From SAR116 cluster bacterium AG-335-B03 (GTDB lineage: Bacteria; Pseudomonadota; Alphaproteobacteria; Puniceispirillales; Marisalimonadaceae): a stretch of DNA of 43,549 nucleotides. The stretch spans positions 1-43,549 of the forward strand of contig QBZG01000010.1 in assembly GCA_003282435.1 (NCBI GenBank), read 5' to 3'. A model generated the notes under the pieces. That model was given only the letters and a program-made list of their open reading frames with translations, was not told the DNA's origin and made no database searches. This document shows, piece after piece, positions 16,899 through 25,257 of this stretch (position 1 is the first letter of the stretch; every line of letters starts with the position of its first letter). The translations under genes were made by a program, and so were the position numbers.

Positions 16899-18194
16899 TT
16901 ACGAATAAATGCTTAAGCAAACAGGTTTAGTAATAACACCATCTAATTTTATTATCGACGTCAATGCATCTTCTAATACTAAATTATTAGCTTTGTGAGT
17001 AATAATTACTAACTCTGCTGTTTTATCTTTTTGGTTTGATTTTTGGATAACACTTTCAATGGATATATTATAATCTTTAAAGATAAATGTTAAATCAGCA
17101 AGAATACCGGATTTATCTACGACATTTAGCCTTAAGTAAAACTTATATTTTTCTCTATAAGGTGTTGTTTTAAAGTTGACTTTTATATCATAAGAGTTTC
17201 TTCCAAATGAAAATAATTTAGTTCCGTTAGCAATGTCTACTATATCTGCCAGTACAGCTGATGCTGTAGGTTCTCCCCCTGCTCCAGCTCCTGTAATCAT
17301 AACAGAGCCAGCTAGGCTTGATTCAATTTGAACAGCATTAATAACACCAGAAACATTTGAAAGACCAAAGTTCTTTGCAATCAGCCAAGGCTTAACTGAA
17401 CAAAATAGTTCTTCTTTCCCGTTGTGATTTTTTGATATTAGAGAGTTTCCTAATAATTTTATCTTATAACCCAAATCATTACAGTACTTTATATCATTAA
17501 GTGAGATTTCTCTTATTCCTTGTATAGATAAATCTTCTAAATTTGGCATTTTCCCATACGCCAAAGCAGATAAAATTATTGTTTTATGAGCTGCGTCTAT
17601 ACCATCTATATCAAAAGAAGGATCAGCTTCCGCATAACCTTTTTTTTGAGCATCAGCTAAGACCTCTTCAAACCCTTTTTCAGCCACTTCCATTTCTGAC
17701 AAAATGTAATTTGCCGTACCATTTAGTATTCCAGTTAATTCTATAATATCATTTACAATTAGACCCTCTCTTATAAGCTTTAAAATAGGAATACCTCCAG
17801 CTACAGATGCTTCAAAGGAAAAAAATAAATTATTTTTTTCGGCTAATTCAGCAAGTTGCTTACCATACTTTGCTATTAATGCTTTGTTGGCTGTGATTAA
17901 AGATTTTTTATTTTCTAATGCTGTAAAACATAGTTTTTTTGCAACTCCTTCATCACCACCTATTAATTCGACTATGACATCAATATCTTGAGAACAAGCC
18001 ATTTTGAGCGGATTATCAAAAAATCTAATACCACTCACGTCAATTTTTCTTTTTTTATTTTTTGACTTTGCTGAAACTGCTACTAACTCAAATTCAAAAA
18101 GATTTTTTTGTACTCTGAAACCTTTTATAAGTTGATAGGCAACTTCTTCACCTACATTCCCAAGACCTGCAATTCCAATTTTTAGAAGGCTCAT
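16899..18194 (-). CDS. hom: Homoserine dehydrogenase
   Basis: A 431-residue monofunctional homoserine dehydrogenase, reducing aspartate semialdehyde to homoserine for threonine, methionine and isoleucine synthesis. The N-terminal NAD(P)-binding fold starts KIGIAGLGNVGEEVA. The catalytic domain has GILNGTANYILSEM and ADPSFDIDGIDAAHK, containing the acidic and lysine residues used in hydride transfer. The C-terminal 80 residues are an ACT domain (LNVVDKSGILADLTFIF), so feedback control by an amino acid, usually threonine, is likely. AAAGGA lies about nine bases before the ATG. There is no fused aspartokinase domain. Confidence 0.95.
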   Translation of the reverse strand: MSLLKIGIAGLGNVGEEVAYQLIKGFRVQKNLFEFELVAVSAKSKNKKRKIDVSGIRFFDNPLKMACSQDIDVIVELIGGDEGVAKKLCFTALENKKSLITANKALIAKYGKQLAELAEKNNLFFSFEASVAGGIPILKLIREGLIVNDIIELTGILNGTANYILSEMEVAEKGFEEVLADAQKKGYAEADPSFDIDGIDAAHKTIILSALAYGKMPNLEDLSIQGIREISLNDIKYCNDLGYKIKLLGNSLISKNHNGKEELFCSVKPWLIAKNFGLSNVSGVINAVQIESSLAGSVMITGAGAGGEPTASAVLADIVDIANGTKLFSFGRNSYDIKVNFKTTPYREKYKFYLRLNVVDKSGILADLTFIFKDYNISIESVIQKSNQKDKTAELVIITHKANNLVLEDALTSIIKLDGVITKPVCLSIYS

Positions 18195-18244
18195 AATTTT
18201 TATCCTTTGTTATTTTATAAATACTTATATGATAAATCTAAAAT

Positions 18245-18273
18245 AAAAAAAAGGTGCGCAAAGCACACCTTTT
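18245..18273 (-). terminator. Rho-independent terminator after rpsI
   Basis: A hairpin downstream of rpsI. On the minus strand AAAAGGTGTGC and GCGCACCTTTT form a stem with one mismatch around a short AAA/TTT loop, directly followed by a run of T. It ends the rplM-rpsI transcript about 20 bases after the rpsI stop and before hom, which is transcribed in the same direction. Confidence 0.8.
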
Positions 18274-18292
18274 GAATAAAATTAAATAAAAT

Positions 18293-18781
18293 CTATCTTT
18301 TAGAAAATTGGAAACTTTTTCTTGCTTTTGCTCTACCGTATTTTTTACGCTCTACAACTCTAGAATCTCTTGTAAGCATCCCTGCAGTTTTAAGTGGTTT
18401 TCTTAGTTCGGGCTCAAATAAGCTTAGGGCTCTGCTCAAGCCATGCCTAACTGCACCAGCTTGTCCTGACAAGCCACCACCTTTTACTGTAGCAATGACA
18501 TCGAACTGGTCTTTACGCTCTGTTATATCAAAAACAAAATTAAGTTGCATTTGTAAGACAGGCCTAGCAAAGTAATTAATCATTTCTTTGCCATTAATTA
18601 AAACTTTTCCAGTACCCCTTTTCACCCAAACTCTAGCTGTAGACTCTTTTCTTCTACCTGTAGCATATGACCTTCCAAGTTTGTCCATTTTTGGTTCAAT
18701 TTGGATAACCTGATTTTCTTCATTTTCTTTTAATTTAGATAAATCACTTAAATCATTAATTTCTTTGTTTTCTTCAGTCAT
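18293..18781 (-). CDS. rpsI: 30S ribosomal protein S9
   Basis: A 162-residue S9 protein. The conserved core starts at [20 protein letters not shown] (about residues 39-58), and the C-terminus ends with the standard [16 protein letters not shown] tail that reaches toward the P-site tRNA. The acidic N-terminal extension of about 35 residues (rich in Glu, Asn and Asp) is longer than in E. coli but common in alphaproteobacteria. It follows rplM after 10 bases, the usual rplM-rpsI pair, and is closed by the terminator downstream. Confidence 0.97.
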   Translation of the reverse strand: MTEENKEINDLSDLSKLKENEENQVIQIEPKMDKLGRSYATGRRKESTARVWVKRGTGKVLINGKEMINYFARPVLQMQLNFVFDITERKDQFDVIATVKGGGLSGQAGAVRHGLSRALSLFEPELRKPLKTAGMLTRDSRVVERKKYGRAKARKSFQFSKR

Positions 18782-18791
18782 AATTAAACCT

Positions 18792-19256
18792 TTAATTATT
18801 TTTTCTATTCATAGATTTTACATCTAAAGATTGTGGAGATTGCGCTTCATGTGGATGATTGCTACCTGCATAAATATATAGCTGTCTCATTACTTGACGT
18901 CCTAAAGGACCACGAGGGATCATTCTTTCTACTGCTTTACGTATAACTCTATCAGGAAATCTACCATCTAAAATCTTATCAGCCTTTCTTTCCTTTATAC
19001 CTCCTGGATAGCCCGTATGCCAATAATATGTTTTTTGTGATCTCTTATTTCCTGTTAAGACAACTTTTTCACAGTTTGTAACAATTATATTATCTCCACA
19101 TGCCATGTGAGGAGTAAAGCCAACCTTATGCTTGCCTCTTAATCTATTTGCAATGATTACTGCTAAACGTCCTAAAACCAAACCTTCTGCGTCGACGATA
19201 AACCAATCTTTGGTTATGTCTTTAGGCTTAGCCGAATAAGTACCTTTTAAGGCCAT
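18792..19256 (-). CDS. rplM: 50S ribosomal protein L13
   Basis: A 154-residue L13 protein. Recognisable segments are [52 protein letters not shown] and [28 protein letters not shown] lies about five bases before the ATG, a strong ribosome site. First gene of the rplM-rpsI operon, transcribed from a promoter about 50 bases upstream. The leader would be only about 40 bases, leaving little room for a complex autoregulatory fold. Confidence 0.97.
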   Translation of the reverse strand: MALKGTYSAKPKDITKDWFIVDAEGLVLGRLAVIIANRLRGKHKVGFTPHMACGDNIIVTNCEKVVLTGNKRSQKTYYWHTGYPGGIKERKADKILDGRFPDRVIRKAVERMIPRGPLGRQVMRQLYIYAGSNHPHEAQSPQSLDVKSMNRKNN

Positions 19257-19303
19257 TTGATTTCCTTTAAAAAAAAATTGAGTATATTTAATTTAATAAA
19301 GAA

Positions 19304-19332
19304 CATCTAACCCTTTTAATTTTATCAGTCAA
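19304..19332 (-). promoter_or_regulatory. Predicted sigma-70-type promoter of rplM-rpsI
   Basis: On the minus strand TTGACT (19332-19327) is separated by exactly 17 bases from TAGATG (19309-19304). The -35 differs from TTGACA at one position and the spacing is ideal. It lies about 48 bases ahead of the rplM ATG within the 245-base divergent gap between rplM and trpD. The rest of that gap is AT-rich; no gene is visible in it and I found no convincing trpD promoter. Confidence 0.6.
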
Positions 19333-19501
19333 TCAAAAATTTTAATTATTATTTATTATTTTCAACAGCTTAAAACGATGAGTACCATAATACCACATTA
19401 AAAATATAGACAAAGAATCCTAGATTAAATCAATAAAAAATATTATATTTATTATTATGATATTTAATTAATTTTCAACTAATAAGACAAAGAGTTTTTT
19501 T

Positions 19502-20524
19502 ATGGATAATGATTGTAAATTCAAAAATATTTTGAAAAATATTACAGATGGAAATGAATTAAATACCACACAAAGTAAGTTAGCTTTTGAGATAATAATG
19601 TCTGGAGAAGCTACTGACGCTCAAATTTCATCTTTTTTAACTGCTGTAAAAATGCAAAGTCATAACCCAATCGTTATTGCTGCAGGTGCAGAAATACTTA
19701 GAGAAAAATGTTTAAAAGTTCCATCAAAAGAGGATACAATAGATGTAGTTGGAACTGGTGGTGATAATTTAGGAACGTTGAATATTTCTACAGCAGTATC
19801 TTTCGTATTAGCTGGAACTGGCGTGCCAGTTGCAAAACATGGTAATTATTCCGCAACTTCTAAGTCAGGTGCCGCTAATGTTCTAAAATCTTTATCAGTT
19901 AATATAGACTGCGGAATAGATATAGTAGAAAAATGCTTAAATAATATAGGTATTTGTTTTTTGTTAGCACCAAAACACCATTCTGCCATGAAATATGTTG
20001 GCAAAATAAGACAAGAAATAGGAATTAGGACTATATTCAATTTACTTGGTCCATTGTCTAACCCCGCTCTAGTGAAAAGACAATTATTGGGTGTATATGA
20101 TAAATCATTAATTTTACCGTTTGCAGAATCTTTAAAAAGGCTTGGGTCAACACATGCGTGGATAGTTCACGGAAGTGATGGATTAGATGAGGTAACTATT
20201 ACAGGTAAAACTCATTGTGCAGAATTAAAAAATGGTTCAATTAGAGAGTTCACGATTAATCCATCTGACATAGATATTCCTATAGCTAACATCAATGAAA
20301 TTATTGGAGGAGAACCAACAGAAAATGCGAAGGAAATAATTGAATTATTTAATGGTAAAAAAAGTACATTTAGAAATGTAGTTGTGTTAAATTCAGCTGC
20401 AGCTTTGGTTGCAACAGGACATACCAAGTCCCTAGAAGAAGGAGCAATTATGACTATTAATTCGTTGGATAATGGAAAGGCTTTAAACAAATTAAATGAG
20501 TTAATTGAAATGACAAAAAGTTAA
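19502..20524 (+). CDS. trpD: Anthranilate phosphoribosyltransferase
   Basis: A 340-residue enzyme joining anthranilate and PRPP in tryptophan synthesis. The PRPP-binding loop VGTGGDNLGTLNIS is followed by VAKHGNYSATSKSGAANVL, which contains the residues that hold PRPP and magnesium. IRTIFNLLGPLSNP and VHGSDGLDEVT are further family signatures. Length is normal. First gene of trpD-trpC-moaC-moeA. The glutamine amidotransferase gene trpG that often precedes trpD is not present here, so anthranilate synthase must be encoded elsewhere. The upstream region before the ATG is AT-rich with only AGAG as a weak ribosome site. Confidence 0.96.
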   Translation: MDNDCKFKNILKNITDGNELNTTQSKLAFEIIMSGEATDAQISSFLTAVKMQSHNPIVIAAGAEILREKCLKVPSKEDTIDVVGTGGDNLGTLNISTAVSFVLAGTGVPVAKHGNYSATSKSGAANVLKSLSVNIDCGIDIVEKCLNNIGICFLLAPKHHSAMKYVGKIRQEIGIRTIFNLLGPLSNPALVKRQLLGVYDKSLILPFAESLKRLGSTHAWIVHGSDGLDEVTITGKTHCAELKNGSIREFTINPSDIDIPIANINEIIGGEPTENAKEIIELFNGKKSTFRNVVVLNSAAALVATGHTKSLEEGAIMTINSLDNGKALNKLNELIEMTKS

Positions 20525-20539
20525 GGTTTAAAGACACTG

Positions 20540-21328
20540 ATGATTACAAAATTACAAGAAATTATAAACTACAAAAAAGAAGAGTTTTCTTATAGAAAAA
20601 GACAGATAACAGATTTTGAATTGCATTCAAAAATAGACAAGCAAAAAAAACCAAGAGGCTTTATAAACAATCTTAATAATCCAAAAAAATTAAACTTAAT
20701 TGCAGAAATTAAAAAAGCATCTCCAAGTAAAGGACTTATTAGAAATGATTTTGATCCTTTACATTTAGCCAAATGTTATAGAGATGGTAGTGCTTCATGC
20801 TTGTCTGTTTTAACTGATGAAAAATACTTTCAAGGAGATAATAAATACATAAACATTATAAAAAGAGAAGTTGATTTACCGATCTTAAGAAAAGATTTTA
20901 TAGTCGACCCTTGGCAAATAAAAGAGTCAAGATCACTAGGAGCAGACTGTATATTGTTAATAATGGCAGCTTTAACTTTAAATGAGGCGATTATGTTAGA
21001 ACAAGAAGCAAAAAATTTTGGAATGGATGTGTTAGCAGAAACTCATACAAAGGAAGAGATAGAAATGGCTAATAAGCTTGATACCTTATTAGTTGGTATA
21101 AATAATAGAAATCTTAAAACTATGGAAGTTGATATAAATAATACTTTAAAATTAAAAAGTTTTATTAACCCCGATAAAATTATTGTAGCCGAAAGTGGTC
21201 TTAAAAATAATTTAGATTTACAATTACTCAAACAAAACGGAATACAAAACTTTTTGATTGGAGAGAGCTTAATGAGAGAGGAAGATTTAACTTTGGCAAC
21301 AAAAAAAATATTGGGGTTAATGAATTGA
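20540..21328 (+). CDS. trpC: Indole-3-glycerol phosphate synthase
   Basis: A 262-residue TIM-barrel enzyme closing the indole ring in tryptophan synthesis. Catalytic lysine motifs are visible: IAEIKKASPSKGLIR near the N-terminus and ILRKDFIVDPWQI in the middle, with LAETHTKEEIE, VGINNRNLKTMEVD, VAESGLKN and FLIGESLM following in the expected order. It is monofunctional, with no fused trpF part. It begins 15 bases after trpD and its TGA stop overlaps the TTG start of moaC. Confidence 0.96.
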   Translation: MITKLQEIINYKKEEFSYRKRQITDFELHSKIDKQKKPRGFINNLNNPKKLNLIAEIKKASPSKGLIRNDFDPLHLAKCYRDGSASCLSVLTDEKYFQGDNKYINIIKREVDLPILRKDFIVDPWQIKESRSLGADCILLIMAALTLNEAIMLEQEAKNFGMDVLAETHTKEEIEMANKLDTLLVGINNRNLKTMEVDINNTLKLKSFINPDKIIVAESGLKNNLDLQLLKQNGIQNFLIGESLMREEDLTLATKKILGLMN

Positions 21329-21810
21329 ATAAAAATAAATTAATCCATTTAGATGACGATGGAAATCCATCTATGGTTGATATCAACAAAAAAGAAATGA
21401 CAGAAAGAGTTGCAATTGCATTTGGAAAGATAACAATGCAAACAGAAACTCTTCAAAAAATACTAGATATAAAAATAAAAAAAGGAGACGTACTAAATAT
21501 TGCTAAAATAGCAGGAATAATGGCTGCAAAGAGAACTGACCAATTGATACCATTATGTCATACGATACCATTATCCTATGTTAATGTTGATTTAAAACCT
21601 AAAATAAAAGAATCATGTATAAGTATAAAAGCTGAAGCAGCCTTAGTTGGCAAAACTGGTGTTGAAATGGAAGCTTTTACCGCGGTTTCAGTTGCTGCAC
21701 TAACTATTTATGATATGTGTAAAAGTATTGACCGAGAAATGGTTATATCTGACATAAAACTTATTCATAAATCGGGTGGAAAATCCGGAGAGTTTAATGC
21801 AAAAGTCTAA
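21325..21810 (+). CDS. moaC: Cyclic pyranopterin monophosphate synthase MoaC
   Basis: A 161-residue enzyme of molybdenum cofactor synthesis that works after MoaA to form cyclic pyranopterin monophosphate. The active-site motifs LIPLCHTIPLSYV and KTGVEMEAFTAVSVAALTIYDM are intact, as is the C-terminal HKSGGKSG. The start is TTG at 21325, overlapping the trpC stop. The residues LIHLDDDGNPSMVDI it adds align with the normal MoaC N-terminus, whereas the next ATG (codon 17) would cut into it. Translation is probably coupled to trpC. Confidence 0.96.
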   Translation: MNKNKLIHLDDDGNPSMVDINKKEMTERVAIAFGKITMQTETLQKILDIKIKKGDVLNIAKIAGIMAAKRTDQLIPLCHTIPLSYVNVDLKPKIKESCISIKAEAALVGKTGVEMEAFTAVSVAALTIYDMCKSIDREMVISDIKLIHKSGGKSGEFNAKV

Positions 21811-23035
21811 TTTGTTATCATTAGACGAAGCTATCAAGAAAATTAAATTAAGTTTTGATAAAATTAGCTCTGAGGATGTTTTTATCCAAAATGCCTTAGG
21901 CAGATGTTTGTCAAAACCAGTTGTAAGTAATATAGACAATCCAAAATATGATGTATCTTCTATGGATGGTTATGCCATAAATTACAATAATTACACAAAA
22001 ATAAATGAAGAAACTCCGAAGAAGCTAAAAGTAATCGGAGAGTCTTCTGCTGGAAATTCATTCTCAAAAAAAATTGAAGGACTAGAAACAGTTAGAATTT
22101 TTACTGGCGCAAAATTACCTTCAGGAAGTGATACAATAATTATCCAAGAGGATGTTAGAAATTCATCAAATAAGAAATATGTTGAAACAAAGATTAATAT
22201 CAAAAAAAACCAGTTTGTTAGAAAAAAAGGTTTGGATTTTAAAAAAAATGAAATCCTTTTTAACGAAGGTATAGTAATTAAGTCTCGACACATTGGTTCC
22301 ATTGCTATGACTGGTCAAACTTGGTTATCTGTTTCAAGAAAGCCAATTGTTTCAATATTGTCTACTGGAAATGAAATTATAAAAGTAGGAGAAACACCAA
22401 AAAAAGACCAAATACCAAATGGCAATAGCCTTATGCTTGCTGCAATGATTCAAGAATTTGGTGGAATACCAAAAATATTGCCTGTTGCTGGTGATAATGA
22501 ATTAGATATTTATAATATTTTAAATGATTCTACTGATTGCGATTTAATTATTACTTCAGGTGGAGTTTCAGTTGGTAAATATGACCTTATTCAAAAGGCC
22601 TTGGAAAAATTTAGTAATAACAAAACAGAATTTTGGAAAATTGCCATGAGACCTGGTAAACCATTATTATTTTCAAAAATAAATAATACGCCTGTAATCG
22701 GGCTTCCCGGAAACCCAGTCTCGTCAGGAGTTTGTTGTCTTATTTTTGTTAATATCGCTATTAGGTCAATGTTAGGAGACACTAACGAATTTCCAATATT
22801 TGAAAAGGCCACTTTAAATGGAGAGTTATCACAAAACGATCAACGATTTGATTTCGTAAGAGCTAACATTAATTACAAAAATGGAAATATTTACGTAACT
22901 CCCATTTCGACACAGGACAGCTCTATGATAACTAAATTTTCTCATTCAAACTGTTTGATAACAAGAGAACCTTTTGATGCAATTAAAAGTGACGGTGAGA
23001 TAGTTAAAATATTAAAATTTCCAAATAATATTTAA
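21797..23035 (+). CDS. moeA: Molybdopterin molybdenumtransferase MoeA
   Basis: A 412-residue enzyme inserting molybdate into molybdopterin. Family motifs are YDVSSMDGYAI, VRIFTGAKLPSGSDTII, SILSTGNEI, LIITSGGVSVGKYD and PVIGLPGNPVSS. The C-terminal beta-barrel domain IV is present. An upstream in-frame GTG (21776) exists, but GGAG at 21787-21790 sits six bases before the ATG at 21797, so that ATG is chosen. It overlaps the end of moaC by 14 bases, indicating coupled translation. The lexA operator lies just after its stop. Confidence 0.95.
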   Translation: MQKSNLLSLDEAIKKIKLSFDKISSEDVFIQNALGRCLSKPVVSNIDNPKYDVSSMDGYAINYNNYTKINEETPKKLKVIGESSAGNSFSKKIEGLETVRIFTGAKLPSGSDTIIIQEDVRNSSNKKYVETKINIKKNQFVRKKGLDFKKNEILFNEGIVIKSRHIGSIAMTGQTWLSVSRKPIVSILSTGNEIIKVGETPKKDQIPNGNSLMLAAMIQEFGGIPKILPVAGDNELDIYNILNDSTDCDLIITSGGVSVGKYDLIQKALEKFSNNKTEFWKIAMRPGKPLLFSKINNTPVIGLPGNPVSSGVCCLIFVNIAIRSMLGDTNEFPIFEKATLNGELSQNDQRFDFVRANINYKNGNIYVTPISTQDSSMITKFSHSNCLITREPFDAIKSDGEIVKILKFPNNI

Positions 23036-23047
23036 AAGCTTGTAATT

Positions 23048-23053
23048 TATAAT
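23048..23053 (+). promoter_or_regulatory. Putative -10 box of lexA
   Basis: A perfect TATAAT lies between the moeA stop and lexA. Transcription would start near 23060, so the LexA operator at 23064-23078 would cover the start of the transcript, the expected arrangement for autorepression. The -35 region is poor (ATAATA at about the right distance), so the assignment is provisional. Confidence 0.4.
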
Positions 23054-23063
23054 TAATATGTTA

Positions 23064-23078
23064 GAACAAACCATGAAC
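23064..23078 (+). promoter_or_regulatory. LexA operator (alphaproteobacterial SOS box) upstream of lexA
   Basis: The sequence is GAAC-AAACCAT-GAAC, which on the opposite strand is GTTC-N7-GTTC, the direct-repeat LexA box established for alphaproteobacteria. It begins 28 bases before the lexA ATG at 23092 and follows a TATAAT, so LexA should repress its own gene. Confidence 0.85.
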
Positions 23079-23091
23079 GTTTAAGGTTGTG

Positions 23092-23775
23092 ATGTTAACA
23101 CAAAAACAAAATCAGTTATTATCTTTTCTTATAAAGCGAATAGAAGAGGATGGTATTTCACCCTCTTACGAAGAAATTTGCGTAGAATTATCTTTAAAAT
23201 CAAAATCTGGAATTCACAGAATTGTAAAATCTCTGGAGGAAAGAGGTTACGTTGAGCGTTTAGAAAATAAAGCTAGAGCAATAGCTCCAAAAAAATATAC
23301 CAATGGACAAGCATATATAACCAACGTAATAAATCTAACTAACAAATTTTTAGATCAAAAGTCTAGCGTAATAAATAAGACAAAAAACTATAATACTGAA
23401 CAAATTCCCCTTTTAGGAAAAATTGCCGCGGGAAAACCAATAGAGGCAATATCTAATTATGACGAATTTATTGAAGTGCCATCTTCATATATATCTTCCG
23501 AGGAGTGTTTTGCACTATACGTTGAGGGAGACTCGATGATAGATGAAGGTATTTATGATGGAGATACCGTTATAATAAATAAACAAACAGATATTAAAAA
23601 TGGCGATATAATTGTCGCCTTAATTGATAAAGAGGAAGCCACACTTAAAAAGTTTAGACAAAAAGGTGATAGTATTGCTCTTGAACCAGCTAATAAGCAT
23701 TATAAAACCCAAATTTATGGTCCTGATAGAATTACTATTCAAGGTAAAATGTGTACACTTATAAGAAAGTATTAA
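23092..23775 (+). CDS. lexA: LexA repressor
   Basis: A 227-residue SOS repressor and self-cleaving protease. The winged-helix domain MLTQKQNQLLSFL...SPSYEEI...KSKSGIHRIV occupies the N-terminal 70 residues. The alphaproteobacterial linker is longer than in E. coli. The cleavage site is Ala113-Gly114 in KIAAGKP, with Ser148 in EGDSMID and Lys186 in EATLKKF as the catalytic pair, all intact. A GTG lies one codon upstream (23089), but AAGG at 23083-23086 is spaced five bases from the ATG, which is preferred. An operator lies just upstream. In many relatives comEC follows; here gltX does. Confidence 0.96.
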   Translation: MLTQKQNQLLSFLIKRIEEDGISPSYEEICVELSLKSKSGIHRIVKSLEERGYVERLENKARAIAPKKYTNGQAYITNVINLTNKFLDQKSSVINKTKNYNTEQIPLLGKIAAGKPIEAISNYDEFIEVPSSYISSEECFALYVEGDSMIDEGIYDGDTVIINKQTDIKNGDIIVALIDKEEATLKKFRQKGDSIALEPANKHYKTQIYGPDRITIQGKMCTLIRKY

Positions 23776-23793
23776 AAAAGTCTTTATATTTTC

Positions 23794-23799
23794 TATAAT
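23794..23799 (+). promoter_or_regulatory. Possible -10 box of gltX
   Basis: A TATAAT occurs about 42 bases ahead of the gltX start in the 65-base gap after lexA. No convincing -35 is seen at 16-18 bases upstream (ATTAAA at a 17-base spacing). It would let gltX be expressed independently of the SOS-controlled lexA gene, which makes biological sense but is not proven. Confidence 0.35.
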
Positions 23800-23840
23800 G
23801 TATGTAACTAGTTAACAACTCATTAAATAAGAGAATAATT

Positions 23841-25214
23841 TTGAAATTTGTAACTAGATTTGCTCCTTCACCTACAGGCTATTTGCATATAGGCGGAGCT
23901 AGAACCGCTATATTTAATTACTTATTTGCCAAAAGACACAACGGTAAATACTTAGTTAGAATAGAAGACACAGACACAAAAAGATCAACTAAAGAAGCAG
24001 TACAAGCTATATATGATGGTCTTAATTGGCTTGGTATTAATTCTTTAGAAAAAGTAATATACCAATCTAAAAATTTAGAATCCCATGTGAAGGTTGCTCA
24101 CGAGCTTTTAGAAAAGGGCTTTGCTTATAAATGCTTCTTAAATTCAGAAGAATTAAATGATTTAAGGAATAAAAGTAGAGCTAATGGAAAACCGATAAAA
24201 TCTCCATGGAGAGATAATAAATGTAATAGTGAAAAAAAAGAATATGTTATCAGGCTTAAAATGCCTATAAATGGTACAACTACTATAAAAGATTATGTGC
24301 AAGGAGAAGTATCGGTAAAAAACGAAATACTTGATGACATGATAATTCTTAGATCTGATAAAACACCAACGTATATGTTATCTTCAGTGGTTGACGATTA
24401 TGAGATGGGTATAACTCACATAATTAGAGGAGATGATCACTTCAACAATGCATTTAGACAAATACAAATTATTAATTTTTTAAACTGGAAAAAACCTTCT
24501 TATGCACACATACCATTAATACATGGAACAGACGGTTCTAAATTATCTAAAAGACATGGAGCAACGAACCTAATCGATTATCGTAATATGGGCTTTACAA
24601 GTGAAGCAATGTTATCATATTTGACGCGATTAGGATGGACGTCTAATAATGATAACGATGGCGATTATAAATTAGAAAAAGCCGTTGAATTATTTTCACT
24701 AAAAAAAATTAACAAATCTCCTGCAAAATTCGATATTAAAAAACTTTACAGCATTAACTCAAAGTACCTAAATAAGGTTAATATTAATACAATATATAAT
24801 TTATTAACTGAAAGATTTGAATTAGTTTTAAATATTAATCAAGAAAGAAGAGTAAAAGGACTATTACCTGAGCTTTTAAAAAGAGTTAATGTATATATAG
24901 ACCTAAAAGATGATCTTGAATGGATAATTGATGATAACTTTCTTTGTAAAGACGCAAATAAGGTAAAACTATTACAAGAAAATAATTTAATAATAAACGG
25001 TATCGGTGATTTATTAAAAAAATGTGAATGGAGCAAACTATCTATAGACTGTTGTTTAAAAAAATATTTTCAGGATAACACTCTAAAATTTAAAGAAGTT
25101 GGACCAATTCTTAGAATTGCCTTAACAGGAAAAACTAATGCTCCAGACTTAGTATCAATTATTTATCAACTAGGTTGTACAATTTCATTAAATCGACTAA
25201 ATTATAAATACTAA
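23841..25214 (+). CDS. gltX: Glutamyl-tRNA synthetase
   Basis: A 457-residue class I aminoacyl-tRNA synthetase charging tRNA-Glu. The HIGH-type motif is HIGG (16-19) after RFAPSPTGYL, and the KMSKS-type motif is GSKLSKRHGA. The central HIIRGDDHFNNAFRQI is typical. The C-terminal anticodon-binding half is less conserved. The start is TTG at 23841, which gives the standard N-terminus MKFVTRFAPSPTG; no ATG lies near. Alphaproteobacteria usually carry two gltX copies and make Gln-tRNA indirectly, so a second copy may exist outside the window. The cognate tRNA-Glu is at 14959-15033 on the other strand. Confidence 0.95.
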   Translation: MKFVTRFAPSPTGYLHIGGARTAIFNYLFAKRHNGKYLVRIEDTDTKRSTKEAVQAIYDGLNWLGINSLEKVIYQSKNLESHVKVAHELLEKGFAYKCFLNSEELNDLRNKSRANGKPIKSPWRDNKCNSEKKEYVIRLKMPINGTTTIKDYVQGEVSVKNEILDDMIILRSDKTPTYMLSSVVDDYEMGITHIIRGDDHFNNAFRQIQIINFLNWKKPSYAHIPLIHGTDGSKLSKRHGATNLIDYRNMGFTSEAMLSYLTRLGWTSNNDNDGDYKLEKAVELFSLKKINKSPAKFDIKKLYSINSKYLNKVNINTIYNLLTERFELVLNINQERRVKGLLPELLKRVNVYIDLKDDLEWIIDDNFLCKDANKVKLLQENNLIINGIGDLLKKCEWSKLSIDCCLKKYFQDNTLKFKEVGPILRIALTGKTNAPDLVSIIYQLGCTISLNRLNYKY

Positions 25215-25257
25215 TTTCATAATTAATTAATGGTTAAAATTTTTAAGCAGGTAATAC

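Noticed and set aside
21776-21796. Longer MoeA start at GTG 21776
   Set aside because: GGAG lies at a proper distance from ATG 21797 and the extra residues do not resemble the family start.
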